Part shown: positions 34,157 through 45,614 of the stretch, piece by piece
Numbering within the stretch: position 1 is the stretch's first letter
Layout: each line of letters begins with the position of its first letter
Source of the DNA: Aralia elata
Lineage: Eukaryota; Streptophyta; Magnoliopsida; Apiales; Araliaceae
Direction of reading: 5' to 3'
Length of the DNA: 64,000 bases
Assembly (NCBI GenBank): GCA_034770075.1
Contig: CM068388.1
Location: forward strand, 20,802,294 to 20,866,293
The notes under the pieces: generated by a model
Databases searched by the model: none
Told to the model about the DNA's origin: nothing
The model's input: the letters and a program-made list of their open reading frames with translations, nothing else
Made by a program: the position numbers and the translations under genes

Positions 34157-37100
34157 TGTGACAACCTGGATATTTCGGAAATTATTTTTAAAATAAGAAT
34201 TTAATAAATAAAATTTTTATTATGAGATGTGGCGGGTTTGAATAAAATATATGTGTTATATATGTTTATGTGATTTATGTGTTGGATTTGATATGTATAA
34301 GAATGAAATATATACATATATGTGAAAAGTAAGATTTAATGGTTGATTGAACTATTAAATTAGTTAGCTCGAGTTAATTACGAAATGAGATATGGAAGTG
34401 AAGAAAATCTCAATTAGTTGTTATTAATTAATTGAGATTAAGTTGTAATTTTAGTATGAATAATATAATTTGAATGAATTGTGATTAAATATAATTATAT
34501 ATATGATATGTGGAATTATTAATGTTATGGAAATGGAAATTAAGTGAGAAAATAAGATTAACTTAGATTAGTTATTCATTGAATGTTAAAACATTAAATT
34601 TTGTAAAACAATGAAATTGTTAATGTGATAATTAAATAGGGAATTATTTAATTATATGAGGAAGTGAATTATATTGTGTAATGATGTTAATGGCAAAATA
34701 AGTATGCCAAGTAAATGTAAATCAAATTAATTATTTGATTAATGAATAAATATAATATATATATATATATATAGTAAAGAAATTGTTTAAAAACAATTTA
34801 TAGGAGGAAGTAAGAAAATTTTAATTAGAAAGCTTGAATGAGTTATTCAAATAGCTAATGGAATAAATATTAGTTATTCTCAATTAATTGATTTGTTACA
34901 CTAAAAGTGTTAACTTTGTTATGGATTAATTCCATAATTAGTGGGATAATTTTTATACATAATTATAAATGTATAATTATTTAAGTTTGGGTAATAATTG
35001 GAATACTTGATGTTATAGTACATGAATTAAAATGTATAAGAATAATATGAAATAGGTATTATATATATATATACTGTGTATGAAGCTGAAGTTGGGAATT
35101 AGAAAAAAAAAACAAAGCTAAGTCATTTTTGACATCTAATGACTCACATTATTAAACATATAGCTGAGTCATTTAGAATTAAGCAGGAGGTGTCTTACTA
35201 TTAAGGCTTTATCATGACATTTAAATAAAGAATAAAGCATGAGCTGGAGACTTATTCATTTCCTATCAAAAACCAGCCCATGCTCCTTTTGATTCGACCC
35301 AAAAAGAAAGAAGAGAAAAACAATTCTCTGTTCCTTATCCATTTCCATCCGTTCCAAAAAGAAAGAAGAAGGAAAAGAAATAAATAAATAAATAAATAAA
35401 TAAAATTTTCTCCTATCCGTTCCAAACGAGCTCAGCTCCATCATTAACCTAAAATCTATTTTCAACTTCTTCAATTACCAAGCATACAAGAGGAATTAGA
35501 GCAGGTACTATCAAAAAAAGAGTTGAAATCAACTAATCACAAGTTTGGAGCAAGGATTCAATTAACACATCAAACAAGAGGTAAACTAACTTTTGTTTGT
35601 TAATTCATGAAAATTAGAGTAATTGATATCTGTTCTTGCTATGTTTGAATTGTGAATTGAGGTGATGAGAGATTATATATGTGCTAATTGGAGTAATAAG
35701 GATGCAATTTTTGGCTAGGTTCCATCTAAAGCTTATGAAATCTGGGATTTTAAAGTACGCCTTTAAGGTGTTTGAAATTTTGCCTCTAAGAAGTTGTTAT
35801 GCTTAAACTTGATAATTAGCTTATGCTTTGGGCAAGATGACATGTATACATGACTTACATGTTAACCTAACTTGATTAAGTGAATCAAAACAAGGTGTGA
35901 CCGTTGATAGTAATATAAAGACTATTAACCGAAGTATTTGTCACATCTAAATTAGGGTGCCCACTACTTATTCAATAAGCTTGATATTATACATAGCTGT
36001 AGGGCCCCGGTTTCACAGTTAAACAATTGGTCTGAAGAGTCTCTCTTAGATGATGTCTTCCTTGAGTTGTTAGTCATATTATATTGTCCAACAAATGTGA
36101 GGCTAGTGATCGCACTAGCTGCTCAAACATTTGACATGTACAACAAACTGAAGGAGCATATACCAGCAATATTTTGTTACTTGGGGAAGTGGGAATTGCA
36201 ATCGATGGAGAATTTTATTGTGATAAAACAAGTTATGGACAATGAATCATCACATGCTTTTTGGGACGAACTTGCTTGAATTAATGTACTTCATCACTAA
36301 ATTATGTGGCTATGTATATTTGATAGTCACCTAAGGGATATTCTGATAAAGAGATATGTATACTTGGACTATAAGATGAAAAGTTAGGATATGGTGATCT
36401 TTTTCAATATGAGGGTGTTTTGGTATTCTCAATCAACTAGTTTTCAAATATTTTGGGATTTCATTCCAGGAATTTATTAGTCCTATGTTTTATGCAAGCT
36501 GATAGTAAGATGATAGTGCAAAAATAATAGTATAAACCGGATAGAATGGAATGCATATGGAAAAAATTATTTTGTTTATTAATCATTATATTGAATAGCA
36601 GATTTAAAATTTTGGATAATGCTAGTATTCAATAATGTGGAGCAGAGTGTGAAAGGTGTTGTTATTATTCAAATGTCTGATCAATTTGGATGCTTCAATG
36701 AAGTATATATGTGTAAAGTTTGTTAGAGTTGATTCTAAAAGGTATGTTGTTGTGGACGTAAAAACTAGAAATGGTAGTATCGAAAAGTTTATGAACTAAG
36801 TTCTAAATGAAATGGATTGGGATATGTTTAATGTATTCATTAACCTACATAAGGTTTGATACATCATGTTCGAATTAAGATTAGGAAACTAATCTAAATG
36901 AAATTGAAATATCGCATGAGATTATTGAATATATTATAACTTGAATTATAATATATAGGTTATACATTGAAGGAAAACGAATGAATTTTTGTTAACCAGT
37001 GAATAGAAGTTGATCATGGACGTTCGATGAGCGTATAACGATTAATGCAAACTAAGGCAAGTCTTTCAGTTCCTTTGTGTTATATGAATTTGATATTGAT

Positions 37101-37932
37101 TATATGTAATCTTTATCGTATTGTGAAAGAGATCTTCAGAAGCATGCTAAATTCCATATTATGCTCTATGAATTATGAAAGTCAAATTATGACTAAGTTG
37201 ATTGAGTTATGGAACTCAATTTATATGTGATATGTGATATATTAAGTATTTGAAATCGCATTGTTTAGAATTATAATGCATGTATGATATGCATAGTAGA
37301 ATGATTATGATGTATGAACTGAGCATGAAATTCTATGCTAATTGAAGCATGAAAACTGTTGGATTTGCTGGGCTGTCGAGCTGAATCTTGCAAAAATAAA
37401 CTTTTTGCAGGTTAATGATATGATGGGATATTTCTGATTATCTGGACGATAAGGATTAGAAGACATGTGAAGGATTAAATTTTCTTGAATTATAAGTTGT
37501 ATAGAACTATTTTGATGATTTTGATATATGTAATTGACAGATGTGTAAATTTCTGAGATATTCAATAAATAAAGAATATATGTTCTGATCTGATTATGTT
37601 GTGATGATTGCTTTGTAATATAAAGCTCTATAGTGATAATACTATAAGAAGAATTCGTATTGAAGATTGAGTTGAACATACTCATGACTACTCTGATGAG
37701 ATGAATCATAATAAAGGAAATATGATTCTGAAATATAGATAATCGTAAAGGTTGCGATTCAGGGAACAAAAGAAAGAAAGATATAAAAAGTTTTTAATCA
37801 TCCGCATTTTCAGCTATTATTTCATCTAAGTATGATGTAAAGCTGAATCAAGATAGTATTTAACGCACAAGATCGGGATTAGAAATAGTCCTGATTTTGG
37901 ATTAAGTTAGTTCCGATTTTGGGGTCGTTACA
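34157..37932 (+). repeat. 3.8-kb Ty3/gypsy LTR, copy 2
   Basis: It starts TGTGACAACCTGGATATTTC and ends TTTGGGGTCGTTACA, 3776 bp. The first 60 bp match copy 1; the late segment with CTGGGCTGTCGAGCTGAATC then TTGCAAAAATAAACTTTTTG (37367-37407) matches copy 3. The middle (35380-35404) has an (AAAT)n tract. The 70-codon ORF at 36067-36279 and the 143-codon minus ORF at 37338-37769 have no recognised domain. No target duplication is visible, since the left side is internal element sequence. Confidence 0.68.
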
Positions 37933-38405
37933 GTGTTCACTTGGCCCAATGGATGGGGTGGGCTGCAGTCCACGTGGAGGAATTTCCCACATAGAAATTT
38001 AATTTGGGTAGTATGCAGACTTTAATGAATCTAAGATTCCTAATTATATGTAAATTGCAATTCCTAAGGAAAGAGTCAGGATTTATCCGATTTTCTTTCT
38101 TTAAGGAGATTGTGTTCTAACCAATCATAGGTAATTACCATGATTAGGAGTCCAATTGCAGAGGGGAAGTAGGGCATAAAAGGCGATGTGATTATCGCCA
38201 AACCCTAAATTTACAGGTAATAACTTTTTGCACACTAAAGTGCTAAACCTCCATTTTTAATACCTTGAACGGCCTGTACTTATTCTCACACCGGAGCTAT
38301 CCCCCGGCGGCGAAAGTCATCAGCTCTCTGAGTGTGGTTTTGTTTCTATGCAGGATTTAGCGCGTATTTGGTGATTGGACGCGCAACGAAATCTTGGCGT
38401 TAACA
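37933..38405 (+). repeat. Truncated Tat 5' LTR with primer site
   Basis: A TATA-like GGGCATAAAAGGCG (38172-38185) is followed by CCAAACCCTAAATT, an R/U5-like segment (CACACCGGAGCTATCCCCCG) and the end GCGTTAACA. TTGGCGCTAGAAGGAGGG at 38406-38423 is the position and form of the primer site I associate with Tat-group elements. The 5' end is lost to the neighbouring LTR insertion. Confidence 0.65.
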
Positions 38406-38473
38406 TTGGCGCTAGAAGGAGGGCCTTAGTGCAACACAATACACAATCACTTAGTTGTATTTGATCGAAAATT

Positions 38474-40112
38474 ATGGTGTCGAATAAGGGGAAAACGGTA
38501 TCGGCATATACTACTGCTGACCGGTCTCAGCCCAGAGGTTCAGTGAAAGATAAATTGGGGCCATCAAAAAATATTTCGGATAGGCTTGGTCCCCAAAGCC
38601 ACTCGGTGGGTCAACCCGACCTTCGGATGATAATTGTCAAAAGGAATCTCTTCTCCACTACCCGGAGGACGGGTGGTCATAATGATGATGCCGATGACCG
38701 GAATTCTAGACCGAATCAAGGACGAGATTAGAGGGAGTTGATCTTGGCCAGGAAGATGCAGCAGAACAAAGACGCTATGGAGGCCATACGCCTTCAGCAA
38801 TTGAAGTTGGATAAGCAGTTGGCTTCTTTGTTACATGGCAAAGAAGATTCCTCCAGTCTTCAATGACGTAAAGGAGATTCGTCAGGGGACTGATCCAGGA
38901 CACACCATCCGGATGGTTCTCGATGGGAAAGGAGCAGGCCGAGGGGCCGCACCCCAATTCGCAGCAGGTGTCGAAGCCGCTCGTAGGACGATAGCAGGCC
39001 AAAGAGCCGCACCCTAGTCCGCAGCAGGCACCGAAGCTGCTCGCAGGATGACAGTAGGCCGAAGAGCCGTACTCCAGTCCGCAGCAAGCACAGAAGCCAT
39101 AGGGAGCAGACCAATAAGCCGCACACCAGACCGGGGTAGGCGTCAGAGCCGCCCCAGGGATAATTCAAGAGTCGGGCCTGAGCCGACTCTTCGGGAGAAT
39201 GAGACTGATGTCGTGGCAAGAAGGCTGAAGGAAGTGGAACAGAGGTTGGCAGCGCCCGATCAGTCGGTTGAATTGTCGAACAGCACCAGATCGCCTTTTA
39301 CCTCAGAGATTAAGCGGGTGAAGGCTAACAAGTCCAAAAAGATGCTGCCATTGGAGACATATGATGGCACCGGGGATCCCTATGACCACACACATGCTTA
39401 TAATCAGATTCTGGACTATTATGATCACCCCAAAGCTGCTAAGTGTCACATGTTCGTTACCACGTTGAAGCATGGGGCTCGAGAATGAATGTCGTCTATC
39501 ACTCCGAACTCGATCAGTTCATGGGAACAGTTGTGCGATAAATTCCACGCACGGTTCGGAAGCAATAAGCGAAGGGGGAGGCTGACAATATCATTGATGC
39601 AAATTAAACAACATACCAAAGAAAGCCTCGGCCAATATGCAAAGAGGTTTAGGGAAGCAGTCGGCTCAGTAACTGACCTAAATGTGCAACAGGCTATCGG
39701 GTTCTCTACCACTAGATTGGACACTACAAAGTCCAAAAAATTGGTCAAAGATTTGATTCTCAATCCGCCCGAAGATTTATCGGAGGCTTATAGTAGGGCC
39801 GATGGATTTATCATTCTCGAGGAGGCTATTGGGAGTCTGAAGCTGCCGGCACGTTCGGAGGACAAATCGAAGGATCGGGATCGAAACAATACGCCTAGGT
39901 CGGACAACCAGCCGAGGCAAAATTTTAATGGGGGAGGTTCGGGAGGAGGTAGACCACCTTTCCCAAATAAAAATATTAATAAAGTTTACACCCCCCTGAA
40001 CACTGATCAGGCCAAGATATTGGAAGAAATCCGGAATAAGCCTGGCTTTGAACCATGCCAAACAAGCACGAAATCTTATAGGGGAAATCACAACTGATAC
40101 TATAATTATCAC
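38474..40112 (+). pseudogene. Tat gag
   Basis: This encodes the structural polyprotein. A basic SR-rich N-terminal region with three 20-residue repeats (38934-39113) is followed by the gag core: LPLETYDGTGDPYDHTHAYN (39349-39408), then SISSWEQLCDKFHARFGSN, the diagnostic W-x-x-L...F-x-x-x-F pattern (39510-39566), and ESLGQYAKRFREAVGSVTDL. A degraded zinc-knuckle-like stretch (GHSMEQCYNLKDLI) lies near 40120-40165. Breaks: TAG at 38729, a TAG in the second repeat, TGA at 39486 where homologues carry tryptophan, and TGA/TAG near 40095-40114. Confidence 0.88.
38934..39113 (+). repeat. Three 60-bp tandem repeats in Tat gag
   Basis: GCAGGCC or GTAGGCC starts at 38934, 38994 and 39054, exactly 60 bp apart. 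In the gag frame each unit encodes about 20 residues such as DDSRPKSRTPVRSKHRSH, an Arg/Ser-dipeptide-rich module. Confidence 0.9.
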
Positions 40113-40298
40113 TAGACTTCAGGGCATTCTATGGAACAATGTTATAATTTGAAAGACCTGATTGAGAAGAAGGTGCAATCTAGAGAGTTAGTTCAGTATG
40201 TCGTAGGGCGAGGGGCTTTGGAAAGGGCAACCACTAGTAACAATACTCAGCAAAACCCGACATCCCCGACCGATCCAGTTCCGGTGGTTTGAGGAGTT

Positions 40299-41200
40299 TT
40301 GGACATGATAACGGGTGAATCATCGGGGAAGGTGCTCGGGAAGATGAGGCGGGGTATATTGGATTCGGTAATGTCAGTATCTGAACAACCTGTTGGGAGG
40401 GATCGCCCATATCAGGGCACTATTATTTCATTTACCGATGAAGATTATCCGTTAGAACCGATCGGGCCGCATGAGGGAGCTCTGGCTATTACTGCCCAAG
40501 TTGAAACCATGGATATGAAGCGTATCATGATCGATAATGGTTCTTCAGTTGATATACTTTATGCCCACACCTATCAAAGGTTAGATTTGGGAGGAAAAAA
40601 TATGAAAGTCGAGCACGAGCCACCACTGTATGGTTTCGGTAATGATCCAATTCGGGTAGCGAGGATTATCGAGTTGCCAGTCATATTCGGGACGGGTCCT
40701 CGACAGGTGGAGGTCAGCGTCAGATTCTTCGTGGTGCATGTGGATTCGGCTTATAATGCTATTTTGGGAAGGCTACATTAATGGTGTTGCAGGCGGTAAC
40801 CTCCATCCCCCACTTCAAGATAAAGTTCCCTACGACGAACGGGGTCGGCGAGGTGAAGGGCGACTTGGATTTAGCCCGAAGGTGTTATAGGACTTTACTG
40901 ATATGTTCAGCTATGGGTAGGTGTAAACAAAAACAGACCTTGGCGATTGAGGTTAAACCCTTCACCGAAAGAAGTACAGAACCGCTCGCCCTGCCAGCCG
41001 AAGAGACCAAAGATATTGAGCTGGTTCTGGGAAAGAGGGAGAAAACAATAAAAATTGGTTCGGACATGCAGGAGCCTTTCAGAATAGGGTTGATCGACTT
41101 ACTTCGGTTCTATGCCGATATTTTTTTTGGGAGCCTAGTGATATGTCAGGGATTGACGAATCAATCGCTATTCATTAGTTGTGAGTATATCTGACTAAGA
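40299..41200 (+). pseudogene. Tat protease and linker
   Basis: The active-site loop is MIDNGSSVDILYAHTY (about 40528-40575), matching the D-x-G-SS-x-DIL pattern of Tat proteases, followed by YNAILGR (40754-40774). TAA at 40779 and a shifted frame separate it from the linker 40781-41194, which carries FKIKFPTTNGVGEVKGDL and the pre-RT segment FYADIFF. A TGA precedes GVLDMITG (40291). Confidence 0.82.
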
Positions 41201-41859
41201 AGCCTGTTCGTCAAAAGAGGAGGATTTTTGCCCCGGAGCGGCAAAACATTATTGATGAGGAAATAACAAAACTATTGGAAGCGGATTTTATCTTCGATAT
41301 TGATTACCCGGAGTGGCTCGCGAACGTGGTCCTTGTCCAGAAGCAGAATGGCAAGTGGAGGGTATGTATTGACTACACCGATTTGAACAAGGCGTGCTCG
41401 AAAGATTTTTACCCCTTGCCGCATATTGATCAATTGATAGGTGCAACTTCGGGGTTCGCAATGCTGAGTTTTATGGATGCCTTTTCGGGATATCAACAGA
41501 TATCAATGTACAAGAAGGATATCCCGAAGACAGCTTTCATCGCCCGTCGGGAAATTTATGCTTACAAGAAACCGACATTTGGGCTCCTCAATGCCGGTAC
41601 GACATAGCAACGGATGATGAACTACGTCTTCAAGAGGCAATTGGGAAGGAGCATGGAGGTTTACGTAGACGACATGATCGTCAAAAGCTCTTATGTGCGA
41701 GGCCACTTGGATGATTTGGAAGATTGCTTTCAAACTATCATCGAGCACAATATCCGGTTGAACCTTACCAAATGTACCTTCGGCCTCGGGTCGGGAAAGT
41801 TTCTCGGTTATATGGTAAGTAAGAGGGGCATTGAAGCGAATCCTGAAAAGATCAAAAAT
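41201..41859 (+). pseudogene. Tat reverse transcriptase, truncated
   Basis: Reading from KPVRQKRRIFAPERQNIIDE (41201 onward) through WLANVVLVQKQNGKWRVCID (41311-41370), FMDAFSGYQQISMYKKD with the catalytic D (41471-41520) and the active site VYVDDMIVKSSYVRGHLDDL (41660-41720), to LGYMVSKRGIEANPEKIK (41806-41855). A TAG at 41605 replaces a codon in FGLLNAGTT-QRMM. The domain ends abruptly near 41859, where LTR copy 3 begins; RNase H and integrase are missing. Confidence 0.92.
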
Positions 41860-44266
41860 CAAGCTGGGTTAAAATTGTAATTTAATGGTATTAAGAGAAA
41901 GCCAAGTTGTGAGTGGAAATTGCTGAATCACTTAGCAAGGAGGAGGTGGCAGTTTAAGAAATATTTAACCCAACCACTAAATAGTGTAAGCTGGAGCTGA
42001 CAAAAGCTGAAGTATCAAGACAACCGCTAAGCAAGCTCAAGATCCTAATCAATTTTTTTCAGCAAAATTCGCACATTCCAAACCTGCTCCCTTTCTTTTT
42101 CAATTACCGAGTTCTACTATTCCCAAACCTTGTCCAAAATCTTTGGTTTCGGCTGCACTTTCAAGTGAACTAAGATGGTGAAGTTATAAACTTTGAACTG
42201 GGAAGATTTGAAGACATCAAGGAGATATTATAGTTATTCTTTTCCAGCTAAAGCATAATCAAATTTAAGAAGTTATAAGGTAAACTATGAGTTTCTATGT
42301 ATACATAGCAAATTAGGTAGTTGTGTTCAAATTGTTATAGTTAATTGTAATTGATTGAATGGACATTAGTGGGATTTTAGTAAGGAGATTAGTTGTTGTG
42401 CGGAGTAATAAAGAAGGAAAAATCGGGATTTAAACATGTATAAACATCCCTGACCTCTGCCCCAAAAATGGGTGCACATGTGATGTTCGACAATATTCCT
42501 CTTAGAACTGTTTTGTTTTAAAAAAAAAGGGAATTGGGTGAAGCTATTATTAAGAAAAGCTATGTATATGTATATTGAAGTAATTCAAATAGAATGGGCA
42601 AGATAATTTGAATCTAAAACTTGTTTTGAAGCGAATGTAAAAACTAAGCTCAGTTAGAAAAACTAACCGACAGGCCAGTTTTAAGGCCATGTAAAACTGG
42701 TCTAGGAAGTCTATTTTGGATGGTTAACATTTTTTAAAAATAGGTTGTTATACCAACTATAACATATTAAAAATTTGTTGTGATTGTATCTATGGTTTGG
42801 GAGATATAAAATGACAAAGTAGGGGCTTTGCAGCCGCAGCTGCGCGCGAGCGCACTGCTGGCTGTGCTACGCTGCAGCAGCCAGCTGGGTTTGTTTGGTT
42901 TAGTTTTGATGATTTTAATGTTTAGCCCAAGAAAAATAGAAACAAAACAAAAATTATATATAAATTAACATATTAGTTATAATTCATATATATAAAATCA
43001 TAAATAAATTCAATACATATAATAAATTGGAAATAAGCTATGTAAATTTGAGTTTAAGTTAGAATGCATGATGAATTTATGTATTGAGCTATAATGGTTT
43101 AAAGTACATTATAAAACTAAAATCATAATGTGTTGATATTGCTTGGGCTGTCTTGAGGTATTTTGAGCATGGAGCTATTTAAGATATAGTAAATCACTAA
43201 AATAATATAATAAAGTATAGTTAATATACAATAGTGTAAATAACTTTAATGAATATATTAAAGTAAAATGTGGGTGATTTGAATAAAAAAATTTAAAAAT
43301 AAGATATTAAACTTGTAAAATACAAGTTTAAATAGAATTCGTGGATTATGGTAGACGCATTATAATAACATTATGTGTGTTCATAGGTGCTTTACAGGAG
43401 CATAATACTTGAATTCGTGTAATCGTGTAGAATTAATAGCTTCGCGTCGAGAAGGCAAGTATACTAATGTTCTTATTGAATTGAAAGTTTATTGCAAGTA
43501 TTCTATCTCTCTTGTTGAATTAAAATCTTATTGCAAGAATTTACAATTATTTGTAAATTGGTTGATTATATGATAATATGGAATTGAAGCTGTTGATATG
43601 TGTTAGATGATGAAATTCGATGCTATGTGTGAACTTGGTTATATGTTTATCTGTAAATTATGTATTAGCTGTTAAAATTGAAAGCATGATATATAAACTG
43701 AGAAATGTGTATTTGAAGCACAACATGAGATATAGATTGCATATTTAAATAATTGCATTACATGAACATTATGTTGCATTATGAAATGCATAAAAAAGAA
43801 AATGTATGTTTGAATTGAATCCAGAACATATTTTTTATATGAAACACGAAATGCATAAACTGGTAGACTCGCTGAGCTGTTGTGCTCATTCTTGCAAAAA
43901 AATATTATTTGCAGTTAAAGAAAGACTTATCAAGTGAAAGCAGCCGTATGGAATCGAAATTCATGTGGCAAACAAACGTTTAACATTAGTACAATGTGTG
44001 GTACATTAGATTGTAATAACTTAGTGTAAAGTAAACGATTTTAGTTGTACTAGACTTAGAAACTTCGAACAAAAGAAATTTGTTCGATTTTGAATTAAGT
44101 ACTTATATTATAATAGTAAGAATTGAATTATATAATATAGAGACTAAACAGGCAATTGTAATGTAAGTTATGGTTATTAAATAAAAGTATTCATATTGAA
44201 TATGAGATGTAACTTTATCATTACTTTGCAAAATAGATTAACGTAAATCGCAATAGCATACAAATG

Positions 44267-45286
44267 GTGATGGTTACTGATTTAGCCACTGTAGTTGGCA
44301 AGTTTTACTTAATACATCACTGAACTTTTAATTTTTTAAATTACCCCATTGGACTATTTATTTTTTTAAATTTGGGCTAGTCTGTTAACTCAGGCTCATT
44401 TCTGTTAAATTGTTTTGGTTTATTTCCCTACGTGGCTTTTGAACAAAAAAGGAGAAATAAAACAAATGGCATGGCTAAACACAGGTGGTTTATTCTTCTC
44501 GATCTCTCAATTCACTCTCTGCAATTATGGGTGGCAACTAACAAGCAATGTCATTATAGACCAACGTAGCTCGTGCGGCATTGGGCCTCGGCGCCATAGC
44601 CACAATTCTCAATTCCTCTCTCTACACCGTCGACGGCGGCCAACGCGCCGTACTGATGGACAAAATCTTGGGAGTCATCGATACACCTATAGGCGAAGGG
44701 ACCTATTTCCTCATCCCATTTTTGCAAACCCCCAACATCTTCAATATCCGTACCAAGCCCCACACCTTCTCCTCCGTCTCCAGCACAAAAGATCTCTAGA
44801 TGGTTAACCTAACCCTAGGGGTCCTCTCCCAACCCGACGACGCCAAGCTTCCCGTCATCTACAAAGAATTGGGTCTCGAATACGACGAGAAAGTTCTCCC
44901 TTCCATCGGCAACAAAATCCTCAAATCCGTCGTCGCCCAATTCAGCGTCGATCAGCTCCTCACAGAGCGCCCAAAGGTTTCGGCCTTGGTGCGAGACAAC
45001 CTGACTCAACGGGCTAAGGACTTCAACATTATGTTAGATGACGTGGCGATCACCTACTTGTCGTACGACCACCTGTTTTCAGCCATGTCATTTGTTTTAT
45101 TTCTCCTTTTCTGTTTAAAAGCCACGTGGGAAAAAAAACTAAAACAATTTAACAGAAGTGAGTCGGAGTTAACATACTGTCCCAATTTTAAAAAAATAAA
45201 TAATTCAATGGGATAATTTAAAAAATTAAAAGTTCAGTTATGTATTAAGTAAAACTTGCCAACTGCACTGGCTAAATCATTAGTTT

Positions 45287-45290
<4 letters not shown>
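44267..45290. mobile_element. Pack-MULE-like element carrying a prohibitin fragment
   Basis: Terminal inverted repeats of about 220 bp (44267-44489 and 45069-45290) match closely along their length; for example GCAGTTGGCAAGTTTTACTT and AACTTTTAATTTTTTAAATT occur at one end and inverted at the other. Between them lies only prohibitin-derived sequence, ending exactly where the inner repeat edge begins. Long inverted repeats with a captured gene fragment and no transposase are the definition of Pack-MULEs. The expected 9-bp target duplication is not recognisable; the right flank is a (TA)n tract. Confidence 0.8.
44562..45068 (+). pseudogene. PHB: Captured prohibitin N-terminal half
   Basis: A single reading frame, interrupted once, encodes GLGAIATILNSSLYTVDGGQ, then FLIPFLQTPNIFNIRTKPHT, YDEKVLPSIGNKILKSVVAQ, QLLTERPKVSALVRDNL and AKDFNIMLDDVAITYLSY. 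These are unmistakable landmarks of plant mitochondrial prohibitin (the SPFH/band-7 domain, scaffold of the inner-membrane ring complex). The part kept corresponds to roughly residues 15-170 of a protein of about 280. The start codon region is lost, the C-terminal coiled coil is missing, and a TAG at 44797 replaces the glutamine before MVNLTL. No intron was seen, and codon composition is far GC-richer than the host LTR. Confidence 0.92.

Positions 45291-45332
<42 letters not shown>
45291..45332. repeat. (TA)n microsatellite
   Basis: A pure TA run of about 21 units at the right edge of the Pack-MULE. Confidence 0.95.
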
Positions 45333-45335
<3 letters not shown>

Positions 45336-45614
45336 CCTGAACATAAGTGAAAATGTTGAGGTTACGAATTCTGGAATTGAGAAAAGATTGAAGTAGCTAA
45401 GTTTTAAGATCCATCTTGTTATTGACTGTTATGTACAGTAAGAATAAAGTTTGATTGTGATGAAAATTTAGAATATGAATAAAAAATTATAAAAAGTTTT
45501 AATTTATCCGCATTTTATTGATTATATCGATCAATGATATAGATGTATGAGAAGATTGTATTGTTAACGCACAAGATCATGAATGAAAAGAGTCTTGATT
45601 TTGTGGGCATTACA

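Larger units (their letters stand above)
37933..41859 (+). mobile_element. Tat-type Ty3/gypsy element, 5' part
   Basis: Order: truncated 5' LTR (37933-38405), primer-site-like sequence, gag (38474 onward), protease, RT. It is cut on the left by LTR copy 2 and on the right, inside RT, by LTR copy 3. RT and gag motifs are those of the Tat branch. It cannot be the same element as 27111-32095, because the 5' half lies downstream of that 3' half. Confidence 0.85.
41860..45614 (+). repeat. 3.8-kb Ty3/gypsy LTR, copy 3 (5'-truncated, with Pack-MULE)
   Basis: It lacks the TGTGACAACC start but matches copy 2 in its second half: CTCGCTGAGCTG, CTTGCAAAAA and TTTGCAG at 43868-43915, and an end at TTGTGGGCATTACA (45601-45614). 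A GC-rich block lies at 42828-42885 (GCAGCTGCGCGCGAGCGCAC). The left edge cuts the Tat RT, and the right edge lies inside the chromodomain of a minus-strand chromovirus. 44267-45290 is a later DNA transposon insertion. Confidence 0.6.

Noticed and set aside
36067..36279. 70-codon ORF within LTR copy 2
   Set aside because: No recognised domain, and it lies inside an LTR. It could be an inserted gene scrap, but nothing supports this.
37338..37769. 143-codon minus ORF in LTR copy 2
   Set aside because: Low-complexity composition and LTR location; no domain.
44415..44807. 130-codon ORF over the prohibitin fragment in another frame
   Set aside because: It straddles the inverted repeat and reads the prohibitin in the wrong frame.
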